Positions 10,899-21,234 of a stretch of 64,000 nucleotides of DNA are shown here, piece after piece (position 1 is the first letter of the stretch; each line of letters starts with the position of its first letter). The notes beneath the pieces were generated by a model, which saw nothing but the letters and a program-made list of their open reading frames with translations, made no database searches and was not told the DNA's origin. Source of the DNA: Podospora pseudoanserina (taxonomy: Eukaryota > Ascomycota > Sordariomycetes > Sordariales > Podosporaceae); assembly GCF_035222485.1 (NCBI RefSeq), contig NC_085924.1, positions 930,001 to 994,000 on the forward strand, in the 5' to 3' direction. A program made the translations under genes and the position numbers.

Positions 10899-12215
10899 GC
10901 CTATACGTGGAAGGCTTGAGCCATGTGGAGGAGCTTAAGCTCTGGACCTTGGGTTGTTGCTGGATGTGAGACATACCAACAGCGCCTGAAAAGTCTAAAC
11001 GTTGTTTGTAACGCCACATCTCGAGCTTTATCTGGTTTTTAGCAACCAGAGTTTGTATTCCCAGCACGTGGCATAATTTCTACGATAACTCTTCAATTCC
11101 ATCTTGCTGTGGGTCAATCAACATGTTTATTCGATGACTTTGTCACCTGTATGACCCCCTTAAATAATGACAATGATGTGTTTGCAAGGCTGTCAGAGTC
11201 AAAAGACCTACACCTCAGATCTCTGACAGATCGAAGCACACAGTCAAAATGCTCGATTTGCGATTTATTTTTCCGTAGCAGCAACTGACGGTCATTCCAC
11301 TTAAAAGATAATCCATCCAGCTTTGGATCTTTACTCTATCTACTTGATCAAGATATGGAGATTCTTGTCAACACTATCCATCCTGCCTCTATTCCCATTT
11401 TTTGCTGCTAACAATCCGATCTGACTCGGGACAGCCATCAGCGAGCGCGGAGCAACTAAACCTCTGGATGCGCTACACAGCTGGCTCCACGTGGTAAGAT
11501 GCTTTGATCAACCAAGGCAAACAATGATGGAAAGAGGTTGATTGGCCCATCGTATATATGTAACACCCATCTCACTCTCATCTGAACATCGAAATGCCCC
11601 ATGGAAGTCCTCAGACGGGTCCGTCGAACAAGGAGTTTGCTTCACCTGCATTGAACCTGCTACTTTGGAACCGTCAACCCAGTACGTGCCCTCCTCCTTG
11701 GCCTGAGAAAGGCAATCTGGGTGGCGTTTTCCACATGCTTTCCCGTCGGCAACCCACCAACCCCTCCGCGCTGCGATTAGGCACGAGCTGCAAGGCGGAC
11801 GCCTGCTGGTACAATTGTAAGACCTCCTAGTGTTGGGAAGACGCCTGAAGATGTCAAATGAAGGTCTCCGATTATGTGATGAAGGCCTCAGGTTATCTAA
11901 TGAAGGCCTAATTAATAACTTCAAATGCCTCTCTAAAGGTTCAATCGGCCTTCATTGGATAGTTTGATGCCTCTTGACTATCCAGATAGACCTGTTCAGT
12001 ATCCAATTAGGCCTAATAAGCTTTCGAATAGGCCTTCAAGCTGCCTGCATAGACCCTCGAACGCTCCTTCCACGTCTAGCCACCATCTGTCGAGGCCTAG
12101 GGCACACTTTTGACGCCTATTAAAAGACTTTCGACGCGTTCAATTTTCGAACTTTGACCTTTTCTTCAGGCCTTCACAAAACCAGATCACCACCACCACC
12201 ACCATCGCCAAAACG
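10899..12215. other. Intergenic with a periodic repeat array
   Basis: Contains the 3' flank of the esterase gene, no supported coding sequence, and from about 11815 the ~20-bp degenerate repeat array listed separately. The array runs to within about 80 bp of the rhodopsin-domain gene start. Confidence 0.5.
11815..12135. repeat. Degenerate ~20-bp periodic array with AGGCCT core
   Basis: About a dozen consecutive imperfect units of 20-23 bp each carry AGGCCT or a one-base variant (for example ATGAAGGCCTAATTAATAAC followed by TTCAAATGCCTCTCTAAAGG). The core recurs on both strands because it is palindromic. The flanks of each unit are poorly conserved. No inverted repeats were seen at the outer edges. 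A similar but shorter array lies inside the element at 61243-61434. Confidence 0.6.
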
Positions 12216-13847
12216 ATGGAGACCTCGGACCGGACGGTGGAGTTCATCTCCACCGTCACCACAATGACGGTGATTGCGTTTTGCGCTGTGTTCCTCCGGC
12301 TTTTTTCAAAAGCCAAGTACGGAAAGGAGGTGATGCTGGACGACAACCTCATGGTGGTCGCCTGGGTACGCGTTTCCCTCGTTTGCAAACCCTCACACAC
12401 TCGCCGCGTGCTAACGGTCAACAACAGCTCCTCACGCTCGGTAGCCTGGCGCTGCTGCTAGCGTCGGTAGCCAACTTTGGCTACACCCTCCACCAACAGG
12501 TGGAGGACAAGTTTCCCAAGGGCGCCGCCGCCCTGATCTCGGTGGCCCAGGCCCTGAGCTCTTGCTCAGGGGCTGCGGCCAAAACTTCCGCCGCCCTGCT
12601 GCTGTGGAGGATCACCCCGGTGTTTTGGCAGAGGGCTCTGCTCAAGACCACCACCGCCATCACCATCTTGACGACCCTCATCGTCGCGGTGGTGATGTCG
12701 GTCAAGATCAACGACAACAACATGCAGCAAGAGTGTGTCAACAAGACTACAGCCTGGAACTTTGGGATCTTCTATGCTGGTAAGTTTACTCTGTCTGACG
12801 GCGACAAAGCCTGGTAACTAACAATGCTGGGGCTGGGACTAGTTTGGGGCGTTATCTCCGACTTTATTTTGTCCCTTTTACCCTGGATCATGGTCTGGAA
12901 GCTTCGGATGAAAAAGGCAGAGAAGTACGGTCTCGCCGTCGCGCTGAGCATGGGTTGCGTGTGGGTCTTTTCTTCTCCTCTCCCCATCCCATTCTCGCAC
13001 CGTAACTGACTACCACTCTCCTACTATAGAACAAGCATCCTCGGGATTATGAAACTCTCGTACATCAATTGCGTCTCTGTCCTCGACCTCGATCTCTCTT
13101 GTAAGTTCTTTTATTTAGACCGCCCTAACCCTCCACTGACCACCCTCCTGTCCAGACACCTCGATAGACCTCATTACATACCACTTTGTCGAACCAACCG
13201 TAATCATCACTGCGGCCTCCATTCCTGCCCTCCGCTTCTTTCTTCATAACCAAGTTACCGCCATGCGCCGCTCGTGCCGCGCAAGCGAGCTACTCGATAT
13301 GACCAACCCAATCACGAATCTTTCACGAGCCAGCCGAAGAAGCTTTCTCCCCCGGCCCCCAGCTCAAGCACATCAACATCATCACCCCTTTGTTGATTCC
13401 GAGTCCATGATCTCTTTGTCCACAATGTTTAGAAGTTTACCCCCCTCCGCGGAAGACCCACCACCTATGCCACCGATTCGGTCTATGCCCGTCGCCCGAG
13501 TAGGCGTTGCTGGCGCAAGTTCCAGCGAAGGAAGAAATATGACGACTGTTACCACCATCACCGGAGGACATAACAACATTAGATCAGCTAGTTCGAATGA
13601 ACAGCAGCCCAAGGAAGGAGGGATTCTCAGGACGGTGAGAGTTGTTGTTAGCAGCGAAGGAGAGGGCTCTACGTTGACCTCGGAGACGACGGCCAGCATC
13701 AGAGAGAGTTACAGAGAGCCCAGAGAGCCCAGAGAGCCCAGAGAGCGTTCGTGGAATACTTGGCCCAGTGGGCGCAGAGAAAGCGATTTGGAGATGGGGG
13801 ATGTGATTAGGGAGAACGAGCGGAAGGGTGGGAAGAAGAACGAGTAG
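12216..13847 (+). CDS. Rhodopsin-domain (Pth11/SAT4-like) integral membrane protein
   Basis: Five exons: 12216-12365, 12428-12779, 12843-12960, 13030-13100, 13156-13847, with introns of 62, 63, 69 and 55 bp that all follow GT-AG. The spliced product is 460 residues. Residues 1 to ~285 form seven hydrophobic segments with the family landmarks: a DDNLM loop after TM1-2, a cysteine-containing outer loop (MQQECVNKTTAWNFGIFYA), ISDFILSLLPW before TM5 and KAEKYGLAVALSMG before TM6. The last ~170 residues are a cytoplasmic Ser/Pro-rich tail. The tail includes a 9-bp tandem repeat (about 13711-13745) coding REP x3-4. Related proteins include Pth11-type receptors and many uncharacterised fungal membrane proteins; ligand unknown. 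No CFEM domain is present. It converges on the MetE-like gene, 275 bp between stops. Confidence 0.87.
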
Positions 13848-14122
13848 CATTTGGTATGGCATTTTGCTTGCTAGATGGATGGGAAGATTTGCTATCGCGA
13901 GTTTATACATGTGTACTACCTGGCATAGACCTGCTATATGAGCATCAAGAGGTCACAGGTGAGAGCCAACTCGGCCAATTGAAGACATGGAGATATTTTT
14001 GTCTCTTTTTTATTCTCATACATTTTCCACTGTCCAAATTCCGGCTGTTGAACCTACATCTCACCCGGGGTATCCCTGTTGAACGCCAGTACACTCACAC
14101 TCTCTGCCTATCAGACAACAAT

Positions 14123-15277
14123 CTAAACAGACAAATCCTCCCCCCAAACCTCCTTCGCAATCTCGACCTCCAGCCTCACCTTGGCCCACTGCTCCTCTTC
14201 GGTAAGATCATTCCCCTCCACCGTCGAGCTAAACCCACACTGATGACTCAAGCAAAGCTGGTCCAGCCCCTGTGGACAATACCCCGCCGCCTCCTTCAGC
14301 CTCCTCTTGATATCCTCCTTGTCATCCAACGCGGCCTTCTTGCTGCTCATGACCCCCAAAACGACAATCTTTCCCTCGGGCAAGAACCTCAACGGCTGGA
14401 AATCGCCCGATCTCTGGTCGTCATACTCCAAAAAGTAAACATCCACATCCAGCTCCTTGAACAGCGTCTCCGCGACGGGTTCGTAACCCCCCTCGGCGAA
14501 CCACTGAGACCGAAAGTTACCCCTGCAGAGGTGGATGCCGATAACCATATCCTTTGGCCTGCCCGCAATCGCCCGGTTGATCAACTTTGCGTACTGCTTC
14601 GTGAGGGCCTGGGGGTCGTCCACACCGTGGCGCTTGGCCGCCTCAGCGCGCATCCCCTCGTCGCAGAGGTACGCGAGGTTGGTATCGTCCAGCTGGACAA
14701 ACCGACATCCAGCAGCGTAGAGGTCGGCAATTTCAGCCTGGTAGACTTGTACCAAGTCATCAAAGAAGTCCGGGTCGAGGTTGGGGTAGGCCTCTGTGGA
14801 GATCGCCTCGCGACCACCACGGAAATGGACCATGGTGGGGGAGGGGATGCAGACTTTGGTTGTGATCTTTGTCTTGCCGTCGGATACCTTGGCGACTTCC
14901 TTTTCGACAAACTTGTAATCCTCTACCTGGATGGCGTTTGGGTGGCCTAGCTTGCCCGAGACGACAATCTTGGGGGGTGTCACGCCGTGGGAGGTGACGT
15001 TGGTGGAGGAGAGGGAGCCGTGGCGCTCGACGCCGGCGAGGTGCTGGAGAAAGTCGATGTGGAACCAGGCGCGGCGGAACTCGCCGTCGGTGATGGACTG
15101 GAGGCCGGATTGGACCTGGGACTTGACCACGGTCGAGATGTGCTCGTCTTCGATGGCGCGGAGGGAGTCGAGCGTGATGGACTGGGTGTCGAGCTTTTCG
15201 CGGGCGTCGAGGATGGGTTTGGGGCGGAGGAAGGAGCCGACGTGGTCGGCGCGGTAGACGCCGGCGGGGAGGGGCAT
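14123..15277 (-). CDS. Cobalamin-independent methionine synthase family protein (MetE C-terminal-like)
   Basis: Single exon, 384 residues. It matches the half-length UROD/MetE-like proteins (YxjG/YxjH type) rather than the ~750-residue two-domain fungal methionine synthase. Features: N-terminal ADHVGSFLRP, ITDGEFRRAWFHIDF, a QLDDTNLAYL segment, the zinc-ligand-type HLCRGN motif, a FLEYDD stretch and a C-terminal SHQCGF containing the second zinc cysteine. These are the residues that bind zinc and homocysteine in the MetE barrel. The family transfers a methyl group to a thiol; the donor for these short forms is not established, and no folate-binding N-terminal half is present. A TIM-barrel zinc methyltransferase is the safest call. 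Confidence 0.88.
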   Translation of the reverse strand: MPLPAGVYRADHVGSFLRPKPILDAREKLDTQSITLDSLRAIEDEHISTVVKSQVQSGLQSITDGEFRRAWFHIDFLQHLAGVERHGSLSSTNVTSHGVTPPKIVVSGKLGHPNAIQVEDYKFVEKEVAKVSDGKTKITTKVCIPSPTMVHFRGGREAISTEAYPNLDPDFFDDLVQVYQAEIADLYAAGCRFVQLDDTNLAYLCDEGMRAEAAKRHGVDDPQALTKQYAKLINRAIAGRPKDMVIGIHLCRGNFRSQWFAEGGYEPVAETLFKELDVDVYFLEYDDQRSGDFQPLRFLPEGKIVVLGVMSSKKAALDDKEDIKRRLKEAAGYCPQGLDQLCLSHQCGFSSTVEGNDLTEEEQWAKVRLEVEIAKEVWGEDLSV

Positions 15278-16400
15278 TTTGACTTTTTGTTTTATGGTGG
15301 TGATACCGGGTCCGAGGGGTTGGGAAAAAAAAATAGGCGTCTTTTACGGATGGGGACAACGAGAGAATGCTGAACTTGACACACACTACGCACACACGTC
15401 AGAAGATGAGGAAGAGGGGGGTTATATACAACAGTCCCGTAGGTGAGGAGTAGAATGTCATTGTATGGAGAAAAGGACTTGGCGAAACCGAATTGTGGAT
15501 CTCTAGATATCCATAGTTTGTTGACTCCATCACCTTTCTTACTCCAACAACCTTCCTGTACCGGCATCTACGTCCTCTACCCGCTGTATCCGAATTAGCG
15601 ATCGAATGGCAGCTCACCCATTATCGTCAGCCATGCCCCAAACGGGCCTGGTCTGCCTTCTTATGGTGCGGGGTAGTGGGACTATTCGCTCGTACCTTGC
15701 GTTGTGTTGTTTGCCTCCATCAGACGGGAGTTGTACAGCGGAGAAATAGATTCCCCTCACGGTGTGTAGTGCTGTTGAGGTTGATTTTGCTGCAGGTGGC
15801 GAGGAGAGCAGTCCGGCAGTGCGGGGAGCGTGGTCCGGTTTGCCGAGACGCCTAGGAGAGGCGCGACATGCGCCGGTCCGTGGGATGAAGGCTGGGCGCT
15901 TCGGCATATGGAGTTCAGCTGGGGGCGAGGAACACTTGTTCGGAGATCTGCGAGATGGCGATCGAAACAGCGACGATGGGAGCTTGGGAGAGGGGAGAAT
16001 TTTGAGCAGCGCGCGAATGGTAGCTTTGGGGTGTTGCATCCTACAAACAACGTCCACGATTGGCCAATTGCAAACACCAAACTCACCTTGATTTTGACCT
16101 GAAAACGAACCCCTCGAGACTCTGCCAATTGCCGTGAAGTTTCCAGACAGTGGTCAATGCCAGTCGTTGTTGGCCGGCATCCGAGATCGCATTCAATGTG
16201 GATCTCCAGGACCCCCCGGTTTTCACGTCTTGGCAGCAACCTTGCACCGGATGGCATCATGTGAAATTGGACTCCACACTGTCTTGAATGTCTAATTCGA
16301 CGTCTCTACCTCTACTCTGAGTAGGTTCATTCTTAGATCCCGCGGGAGCTTCAACACTCCGAATATGTAGCTACCTAGGTAGTCGGTCTCTAAAAACATT
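15278..16400. other. Intergenic, upstream of MetE-like gene
   Basis: GC-rich frames of 110-167 residues occur on both strands but overlap one another and show no domain, so they look like composition shadows. No repeat recognised. Confidence 0.4.
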
Positions 16401-16424
16401 TTTTTCTCGTCCGAGCACGCTTAG

Positions 16425-16495
16425 CCCAACATCAGGCTCGCTTCACCCTCGGCTCACCTTGAGCTCACCACCGCTCACCCTACGCTCGTCATTCT
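16425..16495 (+). repeat. Short GCTCACC-type repeats
   Basis: GCTCGC, GCTCACC and GCTCACCC recur every 10-15 bp through this stretch. A cleaner set of the same motif, in the same orientation, lies at 22047-22093 on the far side of the AT-rich island. Confidence 0.45.
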
Positions 16496-17161
16496 CCAAA
16501 ATCGCCAACTTTACGCGACGCTCTTATAGTCCATGGAGTCTCCCTCTCCTACAGAGACGAATCTTCCGCCAAAACGGGGACCAAGAAATGGGCTCGCCAG
16601 CGTATTTGCTCTCCGTTTTAGGAGACTCTGGGTCGTGGTAGCTATTTTGATATGATAAAATCCGTCACTCCCTATCTGCCTTCTGCGCGACTTTTCTTCT
16701 TCTAGTTCTGGCTACATAAAGAGGCTATTCCATCCGCTTTACCACCTGCCACACGACTTCTCTCCCATCTACCCATGTCTATATCACTGTCGCAAAACCT
16801 TTTTTACACACTTCATCGTTATTGGCCTTACATTTTCGCTACACTAGCTCTCTGCTATACCTTCTATAATGCCGAAAAAGAAGAGCCCTTAAAAGTTCTT
16901 TCGCAGGGAAAAAGATAGGGCTTAGAAAATTACATGGAGGAAATAAATTGTTCGGTAGTTTGTAAGAAAATTATGGATAAAACTATACAAAAGCATTAGC
17001 GCATAGTTAAGTTATAGAACTAGTAAAGTACTTAATTTTCTATCAATTATCCGTTTTTAATATCCGTTTTAGATATGCTAAAGACTATGCTTGTACGAGC
17101 TTTTACGACTTCAAAACTTTAAAGGATTTTAGAAAAGATATTATATTTAGTATTAATAATA
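16496..17161. other. AT-rich, RIP-like DNA left of the Fot element
   Basis: From about 16860 composition shifts abruptly to AT-rich, with a short relic frame beginning MPKKKSP near 16868 that is quickly interrupted. It looks like an old sequence hit by C-to-T/G-to-A mutation into which the Fot1/Pogo element later inserted. The identity of the relic is unknown. Confidence 0.5.
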
Positions 17162-19023
17162 ACGTACATTATAAGCGAGTCGCGCATATAAGCGAGTCGC
17201 GCACTCTCTGTTACCCTACCACAACTACCCTCAATTACACAACCACAACACTAGGAAACTACAATAACTGAATCAGAAACAGATGAATCAGATGATTCTG
17301 CAGCCTCCTGGCATGTACGTGCATTATGGCCAGGCTTGCCGCACACACCACAGTACCGAACCTTCGTACGAGCTCCCCCTGCATTACCGCCATCCTGCTG
17401 CGTTTCTTGCGCTGCCTCCCCACCCACGGCCTTCTGGTCAAGTATATCCTTTGCATCTTGCACAGTAAGTGATCCTCCGAGCCGCACACGTGTTTTTTTG
17501 GCTCTCCGGCGCTTACTTAGTGCCTCGTTGGCCTTACGGAGTGAAGTGTTCTCTGCACGAAGGAGAGCCACCTAGTGCATCACAGCCATTGTACTCTTAG
17601 CAAGCTAGTCCACAGCAGCCAACATTGAAGTCGGGGAGCTATTTTAATAGTTAGCAATGCGAGTCTTAATAAGCGTTAACTGCGAGTCAGCTTCTCGGGG
17701 GTTGTGTGGTGTCTGGAAGACCCAAGGTTGTGCAGTGCCGGGCCGTGAGTTTGGAGGTGTTAGCGTACGAAGCTTTACATCTAGCTTGGAAAGCACCCTC
17801 TCTGGATCGTACGGCGCAAAGCCAGCACCTGCAAAGCCACCCTATATATTCTTCTCTGTTATAGAGGCGAAGAAGGCCTCGCGGAAGGCACAGAGGAACT
17901 CGAGCTTGCTTATGTGGTTAATATACATGCGCATTAAGTCCTCGATCTGGCGACCGTACGCCTGTTTTAGCGGCCCAAAGCAGCCAACATCGAGTGGCTG
18001 GAGGAGGTGGGAGGAGTGTAGAGGCATATAGAGCGTAATAATGTTGTTCTACTGGCAGTAGCGCTCGAATTCGGTCGAGTGGTGGCTTTCGTAGCCATCG
18101 AGGATCAGCAACCGGTATTTACCCTTTGTACGGGACGCTATGTGATAGTCGAAGTGCTTGATCCAATCTAGGCCTACCGGATTAGTAGTCCAGCCATTAT
18201 CGGTGGTTACGATGCGCCAGGTAAACGGTAGGTTACACTCGGTGTACCAGTTAGCAAGGTGGTACTATGCGGCTAAGATAATGAAGGGAGGGATAGCCCA
18301 GCCGAGGGCATTGACTCCCTGGATCACCGTTGCCCATTCGCGGTTGCCAGGCTGGGCCAGTTTCGCCTTGCTAAGGCCGTCTGAGGTCGTAACTACCATG
18401 CCCGCGAAGATAATACCTATTATAAACCCAGTCTCGTCGAAGTTATAGATATCGTTATCTACAATACCGTATTTGGCCTTGGTGTTCCGCACAAGCGTGA
18501 ACCACTCGCTAATGACCTTTGGATCCTCACACTTGGCCCTCTGGTAGTCGTATCTACGTGTAAAACGCGTACGGAGCTGTGGCTGGCGTTTGACGAAGTT
18601 GTGTGCCCAGAGCTTGCCAACAGGGGGCGCGTCGCGTACGCGTAGCAGTTGGTTGGCCATATCTTCCACACCACGCAATCTTGGTGGAAAAGCTCGCGCA
18701 CATAGCTCAATAACGTATTGAATAATAGCATCCTCTTCTGATTGAGTGAGCTTCTTCGAATTGGGCGTGGTGTCGCGTCGTGCAGGCCGGCCAGCGCGTC
18801 GGTCACGGAGGGTTGATGGTGGTACATTATAGAGCTTAGCTGCGGCTCTGAGGCGTAATTTTTCGTCCTTTTGGAGAGCTTCAAGGGCTAAGATTACCCT
18901 CGCTTCCTTTAAAGTAGGTGGCATGTTGGGTTGTAGAGAAAAATGATGTTAAGTGTAGAGAGAAAGCGTCGCAATGGCCAGTGCGCGACTCGCTTATATG
19001 CGCGACTCGCTTATAATGTACGT
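17162..19023 (-). mobile_element. Fot1/Pogo (Tc1-mariner superfamily) DNA transposon
   Basis: A 1,862-bp element bounded by terminal inverted repeats of at least 43 bp (17162-17204 and 18981-19023) that are identical in opposite orientation and flanked by TA on both sides, the target duplication of this superfamily. Each inverted repeat contains two copies of ATAAGCGAGTCGCGC in tandem, probably a doubled transposase-binding site. The interior encodes one transposase frame on the minus strand (18924-17251). The pristine ends and single frame indicate a fairly young insertion, later damaged by RIP-like changes. Confidence 0.95.
17251..18924 (-). pseudogene. Pogo-type transposase with in-frame stops
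   Basis: One continuous frame of 558 codons interrupted by six stops (five TAG, one TAA) and no frameshift. In order: an N-terminal HTH_psq/CENPB-like DNA-binding part (LRAAAKLYNVPPSTLRDR, residues ~28-45), a second HTH region, then the DDE catalytic part with first Asp in NFDETGF, second in LLILDGYESH and third in LLQPLDVGCFGPLK. A coiled-coil-like LLRAENTSLRKANEALS segment and a C-terminal CCHC knuckle (CGVCGKPGHNARTC) follow. Several stops fall where related transposases have glutamine (VDxLAK, MHxVALL), so CAG/CAA changed to TAG/TAA, the expected RIP product of CpA to TpA. The copy is unlikely to make active transposase but its ends could still be moved in trans. Confidence 0.92.
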
Positions 19024-19344
19024 TATAAGATATAATTCAAATTTAACGGACGGGATAGTTGTAATATATCAGAAATAATTATAGCGGGCTAGCATTGTAA
19101 AAATAACATCATTCGAGAAATATTATTCTTTGAGTTATAAATATATATATATATATATATATATTATTTCTTTAGTTAATTAGCTTAAGCTAATTAGTTT
19201 AATAGTAAAAAATCAATCACACAGTTGAAAACCCTATTATTTGGTCTATTGCAGAGTGCACTGTGTTTCTAACAGTATCTCTAAAACTCTCCGGACCTTC
19301 ACTTTAATTATTTGCTGTATACCTCCCTTCTATACAACCTTATA
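19024..19344. other. AT-rich DNA right of the Fot element
   Basis: Continues the AT-rich sequence interrupted by the transposon. A dinucleotide (AT)n tract of about 26 bp lies at 19140-19165. No coding sequence. Confidence 0.6.
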
Positions 19345-19836
19345 TTACAAACCTTCCTTACTTGAAAAATCTTCCCCATAATACCCCCTAATATCACAGG
19401 TAACCACCAAATAAATCCCCATCTTCTCCTCTTCCTGAACTTTATCTTCCTCCTCCACGTCTCCTTTTCCGGAGTAACTTAGAATCTCCTGCCGAAGATC
19501 TTCAAACCCCTTGGGAATTTCCTCGGGCAGATCTTCGTCCATTTTAACCTCGCGATGCGCCCGTACCGCAGCCCATGAGTAAGCAACATACGCTGTCTTA
19601 GCGCGGCCAATGCCTTCAATGGAGGGGATCAATACGCGGAATTTATTTTTATCGGCGTTGGGATCGAAGTGGGAAATCTTAGAGAAAAGCAGCTTTGAGA
19701 GAGGATCTTTGTCTTCTAGGTGGTGCTCGTAGAAGGGCGGGGTTCCATATGTTTCGTCGACATTGTTAGCGGAGAGGAAGGCGTCGAGGGTTGCGACGGA
19801 GAGTTTGAAGCCGCGGATGATGGTCGTTGAGCCCAT
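19345..19836 (-). CDS. Small conserved fungal hypothetical protein
   Basis: A single open frame of 163 residues with normal codon use, in contrast to the RIP-damaged DNA around it. It begins MGSTTIIRGFKLSVATLDAF and contains NNVDETYGTPPFYEHH, a central FRVLIPSIEGIGRAKTAYVAYSW segment, then an acidic stretch (EEEDKVQEEEK) and a final IYLVVTCDIRGYYG strand. I recall similar short proteins in other ascomycete genomes but know no function. No signal peptide or membrane segment. It sits between two copies of the same transposon family, yet its frame is intact, suggesting selection or recent arrival. Confidence 0.7.
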   Translation of the reverse strand: MGSTTIIRGFKLSVATLDAFLSANNVDETYGTPPFYEHHLEDKDPLSKLLFSKISHFDPNADKNKFRVLIPSIEGIGRAKTAYVAYSWAAVRAHREVKMDEDLPEEIPKGFEDLRQEILSYSGKGDVEEEDKVQEEEKMGIYLVVTCDIRGYYGEDFSSKEGL

Positions 19837-20616
19837 TTTTGTTGATGGTGAAGTTAATGGAATAGATATGACGATGGGCGATGGCTGCTGGAATAGAACT
19901 TTGAAGAAGGTTTGGGAATGGTGGTTATATAATATAACTGGCAGTGAGCGTCTACCCCTTCTAACGAGCTGTTTGGGGTAAAGGTGGGGGTGAGACAGAA
20001 TCCTTTAGAACGGCGTCGTGCTCCAAAACTTAGCCTCTCATCACCACAATTACTGTTATCCCGGGCTGCTATTCCCTTTAACGCATTACCTGAAAAGATA
20101 AAACACACTTCAAACAATAATTTTGTGAGTAAATGTAGTAATCTGGGTTCCAGCCCCGTTACAATCTCTATCATCTAATTGTATTGCATAGTTTCTAAAC
20201 GCTCCAAGTGTCACACGGCAAAAGCCAACCACCCACAACCACCACCAACAACACTGTCGATACCACCGCAAGGAGGGGTAACTGCACGTTGTGAGCCAGT
20301 CGTCAAAGTGAGGCAGACAATCAGAGGGCATGGCGGTTATCAAAGGAAGGCCACTGGCCCTGTATGATATTGGAGGACTTGGCAGCGGCCTGAGGCCAAC
20401 AAAGGCACGGGCCAGGCAAGGGAGGATAAAATACGCGTTTAGGATCACCAAGACTGTATTTCCTTCTTCATCTTTCAGTATCACGCTCTTCGAGGCCATT
20501 GAAGATTATTAGCCTGAATTGAACCATGAGTTCCAAGCCCTGATATTGCAGCCCTTGTCACACCAAGTTACCAGACCACCCGATCATTGCCCCTCCCATC
20601 CTCTTGATTACGATAT
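19837..20616. other. Intergenic
   Basis: Frames on both strands are short and mutually overlapping. A GGGTTCCAGCCCC stretch near 20145 resembles a tRNA T-arm but no acceptor or anticodon stems pair with it. Nothing supported. Confidence 0.4.
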
Positions 20617-20996
20617 TTACTTTTTCCGAACGACCGGGGCCGCAGCCCTGACTTTGGCAATAACGACCTTGAACGGCTTGATTTTGCCGCCCTTAATGGC
20701 AGTATCGCTCGCCGCTTGTGCCTTAATAATTTTGGCGTATATAGCAGGATTCTTCGCCTTGAGGGCTGCCCAGGGATCACCCTGAGAGCTGCTAATGTTG
20801 GTTTTGGCTATTGCGGCGATCACTGCCTGCACTGTATAGTGAGGAAGAAGCCAAGTTAGCAACAAGAGCATTATCTTTGAAAAATTTCTGGATTGCGTAC
20901 CGTTTGCTGTGCTAGTAGCTGGAGGGGCTCTGGCAGCAGGAGCAGGAGCTTTGGCAGGGGAACCTTCGCAGTAGCTTTCTTCAAGAGAGAGGCCAT
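20617..20996 (-). CDS. Small hypothetical gene, two exons, frame uncertain in exon 1
   Basis: The 3' exon (20617-20831) is convincing: VQAVIAAIAKTN, then DPWAALKAKNPAIYAKIIKAQ, then a basic end (VRAAAPVVRKK). A 69-bp intron (20832-20900, GTACGC donor, TATACAG acceptor) precedes it. Exon 1 begins with ATG at 20996 (MASLLKKATAK). After codon 11 the more protein-like frame is a different one: GSPAKAPAPAARAPPATSTAN is Ala/Pro-rich and splices in phase to the 3' exon, whereas the ATG frame gives a leucine-rich run needing another acceptor (TGCAG). Either the ATG-frame version with the alternate acceptor is made (about 101 residues) or there is a one-base frameshift near 20963. No family recognised. 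Confidence 0.5.
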
Positions 20997-21234
20997 GGTT
21001 GGTTTTGATGTTGTTGATAAAAAGTGTAAAGAGACAAGATGTAAAAGTCGATGGTTAGAATGTAAGACGCTTGGAAAGTGGTTGGGCACTGCAGGTTGAC
21101 GGGAAGTCGTCGAGTAATAAGTAGAGATATCGTTAGGTAGACACTATATTTTCTAATAAAGTAAATAATCATCAAGGGACTAAGACCTAGGTTCGCATTT
21201 ATAGCCGACAAGCGACAAGAATAACACCACTAAA

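Noticed and set aside
15614-16260. Overlapping frames of 147 and 167 residues on the minus strand
   Set aside because: Arg/Pro/Ser-rich composition and overlapping frames on both strands point to base-composition artefacts.
20140-20175. T-arm-like GGGTTCCAGCCCC
   Set aside because: No matching acceptor, D or anticodon stems upstream or downstream.
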